The notes beneath the pieces were generated by a model. The model was given only the letters and a program-made list of their open reading frames with translations. It searched no databases and was not told the origin of the DNA. Source: Arcuatula senhousia (taxonomy: Eukaryota > Mollusca > Bivalvia > Mytilida > Mytilidae). From it: a DNA stretch of 64,000 nucleotides. Positions 57,196 to 64,000 of the stretch are shown here, one piece after another (positions within the stretch are counted from its first letter, which is position 1; each line of letters starts with the position of its first letter). Position numbers and translations under genes: made by a program. The stretch spans positions 13,053,001-13,117,000 of the forward strand of contig OZ020305.1 of NCBI GenBank assembly GCA_963971305.1, written 5' to 3'.

Positions 57196-57459
57196 TATAA
57201 TTAGAATCTTAAACTTCATTTGACATAACCGGCTCTTTTTTATTCTAAAGAAAAAAGAACAAAATTATTCACTGTCGCAGTTCAAGGACTTAACAACAAA
57301 GGTTTTACAGAGGAAAAAAAATGGCTACGATGCTTTGGCAATAGCCTATGCAGTATGTTTGAAAAAGGAAAGGAGTACCACAGAGCAATATACCTACTTC
57401 TCCTGCATACGTTGTTTATATTTCCCAACTTATTCGATATGCCAGAGCTTGCACACATT

Positions 57460-57910
57460 TCACAGATTTTTTTATCAGACACCGATTTCTTCGTGACCGA
57501 CTTTTGGAGCAGGGCTATAAGAAAATACGTCTCATACGATCACTAAAAAAATTCTTTCTTCGTTATCTAGCCACTAGTAGAAAAGTTCAAAATTGAGTTA
57601 AAAGATATGATAGTTAATTGTTTTAATTAGTGTTTGACTGGTCTGCTGTACTGAGATGATCACCTCAATATCCCTATTGTGTCTCACAACTATGTTGTGT
57701 TCTATGGTCATTACCGGATCCTAAGATCGCAATGTAAGAGGGAGGTTTGGCGCCATAAAACCTGGTTTAACCCACCATTTCGTTTGAAATGCCTGTACCA
57801 AGTCAGGACCATTGCGATCCACCATTTCTCCGGTATGACTGATCCGTTTTGTCATTTTCTCTGGACTATGAGATTGATCATTCAAGTTCGGTAGTTTTGT
57901 TATTACCTTT
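57460..57910 (+). repeat. Block S fragment with RT C-terminal relic
   Basis: The frame from about 57,474 reads RHRFLRDRLLEQGYKKIRLI, then RSLKKFFLRYL, the clearest version of the RT C-terminal block seen in S copies. After stops it continues with block S phrases (CATAAAACCTGGTTTAACCC, GAAATGCCTGTACCAAGTCA). It is mirrored at 58,905-59,088. Confidence 0.65.
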
Positions 57911-57979
57911 ATTGGGTATCCAAGTACCCATACAAAAGATAAGACCCAAAAAGATGGATCCACGCCGCCTAAAACCATA

Positions 57980-58325
57980 ATTACGTATACGAGATTTCCT
58001 TGCAAGTTCTTCCGAGTTTACAACTAGCATTCTTTTTGGAAAGTCTCGCAATTGATTCGTAGTTCCTAATTACAACTCTAGGTAACTTGAAAAAAAAATC
58101 GTCAGAAATCGTGAAACTTTTAGAAATTGAAAAACACACACATCATATTAATTTCCTAGAAAACGCGACTCGTAAAGACTTAGCATGATAGTAAATGACA
58201 CGCGTTTACTTGTAATAAACTCGAGAAAAGCTCAGAACTCGTAAATGGCTCCATGAGATAAATTGACACACTTAGTAAATTTCATTTAAGTCGTAACAAC
58301 TCGTAAGGAAATTTCGTATATACGA
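57980..58325. mobile_element. Possible mini-transposon, CGTATACGAGATTTCCTTG ends
   Basis: CGTATACGAGATTTCCTTGC near 57,983 is mirrored by GTAAGGAAATTTCGTATATA near 58,299. The interior recalls 14,130-14,400. The target duplication is unclear. Confidence 0.5.
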
Positions 58326-58422
58326 ATTCGAATGAAGTATAAATACTACACATTGCATGATACACACAGACGTACTTTTTTTTTTTAGAATAAAATGACA
58401 TTGAATGAAATGTTACTGAAAT

Positions 58423-58633
58423 ACAAATGACAACAAAGTTCCAGACAATAAATTTTGCTACGCCTGACGCGCGTTTCGTCTATTCAAGACTCATCAGAGG
58501 CGCTCTTCCAAAAATATTGAAAATGCCAAACACTGTATGAATATGAAGAGCATAGAACAGTATAACCAAAAATACCAAACTGGGGAACCAAATTATTACT
58601 AAGATATTCAACCTATGTCTGGGGTAGGAAGAA
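58423..58633 (+). repeat. ~220 bp dispersed repeat, full length (copy 8)
   Basis: ATACAAATGACAACAAAG through CTATGTCTGGGGTAGGAAG. Almost identical to copy 3, so it is a young insertion. Confidence 0.9.
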
Positions 58634-58776
58634 CCTTAGGGTTTAGACAATTTTGAAATTTAGACGGATAATTTAAAGCTTTGATGTATTCTCCAACTCA
58701 AAAGTGTTGGTGCCGGAGCGGGCTAACCTCGGGGAATTTAAACTCCACCAGCAGTGCTAACCTTCACGTGTGTTCG

Positions 58777-58882
58777 AAATACAAATGACAACAAAGTTCC
58801 AGACAATAAATTTTGCTACGCTTGACGCGCGTTTCGTCTATTCAAGACTCATCAGAGGCGCTCTTCCAAAAATATTGAAAAT
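58777..58882 (+). repeat. ~220 bp dispersed repeat, truncated (copy 9)
   Basis: The same start; it breaks off after CCAAAAATATTGAAAAT, where inverted block S sequence begins. Confidence 0.85.
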
Positions 58883-58904
58883 AATGGAAATAAAGGTAAT
58901 AGCA

Positions 58905-59088
58905 AATTAAAACTACCGAACTGGAATGATCAATCTCGTAGTCCAGAGAAAATGACAAAAACGAATCAGTCATACCGGAGAATTGGTGGATCACAATGGT
59001 CCTGACTTGATACAGGCATTTCAAACGAAATGGTGGGTTTAACCAGGTTTTATGGCGCCAAACCTCCCTCTTCCATTGCGATCCTCAA
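58905..59088 (-). repeat. Inverted block S fragment
   Basis: Reverse complement of 57,716-57,910 at high similarity (ATGATCAATCTCGTAGTCCA, AACCAGGTTTTATGGCGCC). It forms an inverted pair about 1 kb apart. Confidence 0.8.
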
Positions 59089-59152
59089 GTCCCTAATATA
59101 TATAACGTAAAATAGTAACGTAAAATAGTGTGACATTGTAAATTTTCTTGGA

Positions 59153-59170
59153 ATACAAATGACAACAAAG
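59153..59170 (+). repeat. ~220 bp repeat stub (copy 10)
   Basis: Only GAATACAAATGACAACAAAG remains before unrelated sequence. Confidence 0.6.
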
Positions 59171-61323
59171 AATTAGGTTTTATTTATAAGTCCAACATAA
59201 TAGGACATGTAGGATATGAAAATTATGAAAGCTAGAGTTAGGAAAGAAAAATTGGCCCATTTACACAAATTGTTATATAAATTTATAGGAAAATACAAAT
59301 TAGTGTAAATGTTTAATGAGTTATATTACTCTGAAGTTTAAAGTGTGTAAAAATTTTTTTGTCAAAACTCACAGAAATTTCGTTTAATTGGCATAATTTG
59401 CTCTCAGAAACATTAGAACCAACGTGTTTTTTTTTAAATTCAAATAATAATAATTAAAATAATTTGTTCTTTTTCACACAGGAAAGCTTAATTTCTTCGA
59501 ATGAAAATGACTAATTAAAAGTAATAATAGTTGAATACCGATGGTAATCTCCAACGCGCCTAATTAATTTTGCCTGCGAAAAAATGTCTCCCCCGTTTCG
59601 TTTCCTCTATGATTCTCAATTGTAAGTAATAAAATGTTGTGGTGATATGCACAACTACATAGAGTGTACTACCTAAATATCCAGTTTTATAGAATGCTTA
59701 AGAAAATAGTATGAATAATCAGAAGAAACACGAGTTTAACCCCGACGCGAAAAATTCATTGAACGTAACGGCAAAATTATCACCCCGCGAACTTTTCCAC
59801 GTTTACTTAAGAATTAACTGTTACAATAATATTATTTTTGGTTCATTGGACCATAAACTATTTTTTTCATGGTGCACATTGAACAATCTGCGAAGCGGAT
59901 TAAGTAAAATGTTCATCTTTAAAATTTAGTTTATGCCTTCTATAAATCAAAAAAAAATTTTGCAGGTAATACTTTTAAATAAATTTATTAATACGTTCGG
60001 CGCAAAAATTTAGTTAAATAATCAGTCAATTTAATTGGCGTATTAATATTTACACCTGTCAATCGTATTGCACGTGGCGTCCGTGCAACTGCGTCTTTTT
60101 AGTGTATTAAATGCATTGTTGTATTCCGGTTTAAACTGGATTCGATTTTACTTCCTTTTCGATTATCACGCGGGGGAAACTGATAGAATTATTTTGTTGG
60201 GAAATGGCTTGTTAAGCTTTAAATTTTTGACAAACGCCTCAATTCGGGTCTAAAAAAATGCATTTTACACGCGAAAATGGTAAGATATGAGAATGAAAAA
60301 ATACGCAAGCTTCGGGTAATAAGTTTTAAATAGTAACTGGTCAAACAGGATTTATCTCGGTCCATTGGTTACACAGTGAAACAAGGACACAGGTTGACAC
60401 AGCACACTCCTAAAGGTAAGTTTATGGATATTAATCATTTTTTTGAGTCGCCTAAGGTATATTTTATACATGCAATGATTTTTTGACGTTTGATGATTAC
60501 ATTTAAGTACATTATATATCATTTCTATTGTCTATTCAACAATAAAACAAGATAAGCACAATACGTTTGGTAAATGCCACATTAAACCCTATAGAATATG
60601 GAAAACGGACACAGGTGCTAGTCCACCACCATGCGATTTATAGGTTTAAGAAATGTCAAAATCAATTACCAACACACCGCAACGGAGGGACAAAGTAGTG
60701 GTGTTCTTCCGTCCGTCCGTCACCTTTTCTGGACACAACTCCTTTGAAACCGCTTAACGGATTTTGTTGAACTTTTGTAGGATTGTTTTCATTCATATGT
60801 AGATGATGATATCGCAAATTCATTTTTATTTGACATATTCAATCGCAGTTATAGGGCTTTATAAACTTTATGCATATTTGGTCATATAAACACCTTAATA
60901 ATCGCAACTCCTCTGAGACCGCTGAACGGATTTTTTTTTAAGATTACGTTGTTGAATATATCGCAATGTCAATCTGGTTAACAATTTTATATTGTCTTAT
61001 ATTTAATTATTTATAAGTTATAACATGTCAAACACCATTAAAAACTAAACACATGATTAATACATAGTGTAAAAGTACAAAATATGATTGATTTTATCAG
61101 TTTATCATTTTTACTAGTTTTTGATATTAAGCACTTGAATCTAGATTCGTTCAATAACTCGGGTTTTAAAAACAAAACTTACTTAATTTAATATACAAAC
61201 ACCAAGGAAATACATGTCATATATATATATGATGAAAAACATGAAATTCTTTTTAATAACAAAATTCGTTTTCTTTTCATCCACCAATGTTATAATTTTC
61301 TGACATTTTCCTGTATTTTGTAG
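59171..61323. other. No gene recognised; possible 5' exon at 60.3-60.4 kb
   Basis: The stretch 59,240-59,620 resembles 14,420-14,800 (block A). From 59,700 to 60,300 the sequence is richer in CG than its surroundings (CGACGCGAAAAATTC, CCCCGCGAAC). At 60,340-60,416 a non-repetitive stretch ends in CCTAAAGGTAAGTTT, a good splice donor, so an untranslated first exon on the plus strand is possible. The stretch 60,690-60,950 holds a CGTCCGTCCGTC dispersed repeat with an internal near-duplicate (GAAACCGCTTAACGGATTT / GAGACCGCTGAACGGATTT). Confidence 0.35.
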
Positions 61324-63162
61324 CTATGTCACAGTCAAAGTTTGCATGCGATGTTTGCCAAAAGGAATTAACGACAAAGAGGTCCAGTACAGAAGAAAAT
61401 GTTCTTTGCTTTTCAGCACTTTCTGTTCAAGGAAACATTGACTAAGGTAGTGTCGTGGAACCGTCTGATATACTGGTATTCCGGCATTAACAGATGAATA
61501 CGGACATTTTATCTCAATGCTAACAACCGGCTGTTGATTGAAATCAGTGTGACCATTCTTTACTGGGCGTAGAGAACCATCTGGGGAAATGGCTAAAACC
61601 TTCCTGTTTTCATCATCTTCGATCATATACACTCCTTCTTCGTTATAAATTAGATCAGGATACAAGACTGGCATTGTTTTGGCCTTCAGTGTCGCTATTC
61701 CATTGATCTCATTTTCTGTCCCAAATGACATTGCAGCTTTTTCGAACTCTGTAAATTCTTTCTTTTTCCCACTAAATTATTCGCCGAAAAACTCTTTCTG
61801 TTGCTTCAAAGATGTTGCTCCTATAGCTTTATGAATAGAGCTTCCGGTAACTTTTACTTCTTTTCGGACATCAAACCACTGTTTGGTACGCTGCTTTGTG
61901 ATCTGGGTTGGCAATGCGCAACCATGGAGACGAAGAGCTTTCAGGGTTTCTTCCGGTGTTAAAAGTTATGTATAGTTTTCTTGTAATTGCAAATCAACGT
62001 GTGTCACCTTCTTGTAAAGATGACCAGCCCCGTTCAGGATTGAAACAGCACAACACAATTGTTCTAAGGTTTCCATTACGTCTTTTGTTGTGTTAGAACA
62101 TTGATACAGAAATGTTTGTAAATGGTTGATTAGGTACTGATTTTTGGACAATCCCTTATCACACAACTTTGACAAAGCGTACGATTTAGCTTGAGCTAGT
62201 TCCCTAACGGTTTGATGTCTTCTACTGAAATGACAATGAACATCCTTAAGTTGTTCTGCAAGAATTTCATGATTTTGTGTTGGAACTTCCGTCAATTGTT
62301 CATCGTTTGGAGATCATCAACCATATTCTCAATTTTGCAAATGAAATCTTTGTCTGACACAAGTGTTTGCTGTACAGCTAGCGTTCCCTTATCTTCACAA
62401 CCAAGTAAATAAACATCTGCTGTATTTGGAATGATTTTTTCCGTCAAATGACATCACATGGGACTCATCACGAGCATTCGATGTATAGACATCAACAATT
62501 GGTTTGATTAGACCTGGTGATATGTTTGATCTATAGCCGTCGATTATATTAAAAAGGACTGTATTCCATGATGCCACTTTCACTAGGAACAGCAAAGTTC
62601 ACAGATGTTTTCAGTGGATCATAAAAACCCTTTTGTGTTTCACCTCTGGTGACAGTTCCTTTGTGTTTAAAAATCTTTCCATAAATCTTAGAAACTTACT
62701 TCCAAAAAGAGATTTGCCTGTCCACCAAAATTCTTTTGTCCCTTTGGAATATCTCATAGCAGTTGTTGAGGTTGATGACAGCCATTCTATATACTCAAAA
62801 AACAGATTGAAGCAAATATTCTGCATGGGAAATATGTCGTTTTTAATGAGATTAAGTAAATTCCGAAATGTATAGTCCTTTTCGACGGCTTTTAATTTTG
62901 AAAATATTATCTGCATATCTTAATTCCAGTTAATATCATCGATATAAGTTGCTTTTTCGTCATTCTGCAAGCGGTCCAACCTATGGGAAGTTGATTCATT
63001 TGGATGCTCTTCTTTCGATCGAACATGAACATCTCCCTCTGGAATAAGATTTATCTCTGTATTCCAATTTGCTTGGCATGTGGTCTTTTCTGTTGTTCGT
63101 CTTCGTTTTGTACTTTGTCATGGCTTGCCAAGACCCAAAAAGCTTTTACGTTTTCTTGGCAT
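61324..63162 (-). pseudogene. Protein with C-terminal YqaJ/lambda-exonuclease-like nuclease domain, broken frame
   Basis: The longest coding remnant, about 612 residues in one nominal frame. It starts at ATG 63,162 (MPRKRKSFLGLGKP, basic), just after a TTTTGTTTCAG splice acceptor. The middle part is of unknown family (FWWTGKSLFGSKFLRFMERF; ARDESHVMSFDGK; ADVYLLGCEDKGTLAVQQTL; GLSKNQYLINHLQTFLYQCS). The C-terminal ~200 residues follow the YqaJ nuclease layout: QRTKQWFDVRKEVKVTGSS, SFGTENEINGIATL, ISPDGSLRP (Asp), SIEIKCPYS (Glu-x-Lys) and VPRHYLSQCFLEQ (Gln helix). The active-site Asp, Glu and Lys are kept. Lesions: stops at 63,118-63,120 (TGA, CpG-type change), 62,920-62,922, 61,966-61,968 and 61,777-61,779, and paired frameshifts near 62,620, 62,565, 62,440 and 62,300, several at homopolymers. 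YqaJ-family enzymes process DNA 5' to 3'. Eukaryotic copies are often transposon-associated; that origin is inference. Confidence 0.7.
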
Positions 63163-63399
63163 CGTACCTGAAACAAAAGTTGGTATTGCAAAGAAAAACG
63201 TAGAAACTTTATACAATTGTGACGTTAACTCATGCTTAACATTTTATCATGTTATTCCGGATAATAATATGCACCAAAACATAAAACATTGCTAAATTAT
63301 CAATTACTAAGCCCTCAGTATTGTCGAATTAAACTTTTCAAACCTTTAAGCATGCATCTTGCTAAGCAACCCTAGGTACACATACCATAACAATTTCGT
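63163..63399. other. Upstream of the YqaJ-like gene; local repeat
   Basis: Likely intron or 5' flank of the minus-strand gene. The stretch 63,160-63,240 is duplicated in degraded form at 63,803-63,885 (AAAAGTTGGTATT, then a TATAATTGTG-like phrase). Confidence 0.4.
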
Positions 63400-63482
63400 T
63401 GATGTGTCAGGAAGTGCTTGGACGCAGACGCCGACAGTCACATCGACGACGACGCTGACGCTCGTCGTATCACGTGAGCCGC
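63400..63482 (-). promoter_or_regulatory. CpG-dense patch with TCACGTGA, promoter candidate
   Basis: GACGCAGACGCCGACAGTCA and GACGACGACGCTGACGCTCG give an unusually dense CpG run in AT-rich DNA, ending in TCACGTGA (63,470-63,477). It lies about 240-320 bp upstream of the YqaJ-like ATG, so it may be its promoter or first exon. The plus-strand frame across it has no recognisable family. Confidence 0.4.
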
Positions 63483-64000
63483 CTTACTTTCTTGAGGTGA
63501 TTTTAAAAGGAAAAATTGTGTATAAAAATGGGCCATTGTTTTTAGAATGTGCAATGGGGTACGACAAGGAGCAACGAATGGACATTAGTACTTTATTCGC
63601 CTTCTTTTCGGGACCATAAAATCTCGCTTAATATATAGTATAACAGGATTTCTATGGTACAAAACGATTCAATTGTTAAGCATGTTTAGTACAATATACC
63701 ATTATCTGACACGACTACTTACAATTTATGTTATATTCTGTCAAAGCAAAGACTGTGGATGATACATTAAATAAACTCTTGTAAACATCAAGAAAGAATG
63801 TGGCATCATGCCTAAAGTAAAAGTTGGTATTTTAAAGTCAAAAGTAAAAACTGTATAATTGTGGCATAAACTCATTTTTAGCAATAACAACGACAAAGTA
63901 TTTAATGTTTTGACAGGTATATACTGTGCATTTAAAAATACAAAAGTAAAATTATGTATATAAAAAGTAAATAACAAAACTGCCTAACTTAGCGCTGCTG
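63483..64000. other. No gene seen
   Basis: AT-rich sequence. It contains the second copy of the local repeat noted for 63,160-63,240. Confidence 0.4.

Larger units (their letters stand above)
55010..57300 (+). repeat. Block A (copy 3), split by the hexamer-ended element
   Basis: The stretch 55,010-55,330 matches 13,510-13,780, and 57,205-57,300 matches 13,990-14,070 (CAGTTCAAGGACTTAACAAC). The element at 55,331-57,195 sits between. Confidence 0.65.

Noticed and set aside
63359..63619. 86-codon plus frame over the CpG patch
   Set aside because: Thr/Val-rich translation of a CpG run; better explained as a promoter or first exon of the minus-strand gene.
1..64000. tRNA, rRNA, operons or Shine-Dalgarno sites
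   Set aside because: No supported tRNA or rRNA by eye; the eukaryotic repeat content and splice-like signals make bacterial features inapplicable.

Overview
This window looks like intergenic or intronic DNA from a large, AT-rich, repeat-laden animal genome, most probably a bivalve mollusc of the marine mussel type. Several dispersed repeats seen here (a ~220 bp unit with the core GACGCGCGTTTCGTCTATTC, the GGGACGGACC mini-transposon, and an RT family with the motif KLYDKRDDF) are ones I associate with Mytilus-like genomes. That assignment rests on recognition, not on a search. I found no intact host protein-coding gene, no rRNA, no convincing tRNA and no bacterial-type feature. Almost every open frame is short and sits in repeat DNA; the real coding signal is decayed transposon or transposon-associated protein.

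Layout. 0-10 kb: AT-rich DNA with an inverted cluster of a GTACAG-containing word, a broken unknown ORF (2.1-2.4 kb, minus), a mini-transposon, and a fragment of a reverse transcriptase with its 3' tail (6.2-6.9 kb, minus). 10-12.7 kb: a composite element with two ~1 kb units, hairpin ends and triple TGACCT sites. 13.5-25.5 kb: diverged copies of several long repeat blocks (called A, R and S here), with nested insertions, including a 5'-truncated LINE with a 14 bp target duplication and a TTAA mini-transposon. 25.5-34 kb (S3) and 40.9-50.4 kb (S4): two diverged copies of the same ~8-9 kb segment. S3 carries a Tc1/mariner element with a dead transposase. S4 carries a 1.72 kb element with 154 bp terminal inverted repeats and a recent 2.08 kb tandem duplication. 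Both carry a 21 bp minisatellite that switches strand.

Between S3 and S4 (35.9-40.8 kb) lies a candidate 4.87 kb Kolobok-like transposon: TTAA duplication, AGGG...CCCT ends, a decayed THAP zinc-finger exon behind a GTCACGTGAC box, and a decayed P2X7-C-like ORF on the other strand. 50-59 kb: more repeat blocks, a second LINE tail, and a 1.87 kb element whose ~230 bp inverted ends are built of CGAGTT hexamers. 61.3-63.2 kb (minus): the longest coding remnant, a ~610-codon protein ending in a YqaJ/lambda-exonuclease-like nuclease domain whose visible catalytic residues survive although the frame is broken.

The genes do not form a pathway. The window reads as a record of nested insertion, segmental copying and decay. 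Its most useful material is the phylogeny of those insertions, the two element types carrying unusual accessory domains (THAP/P2X7-C and YqaJ), and the strand-switching repeat arrays.
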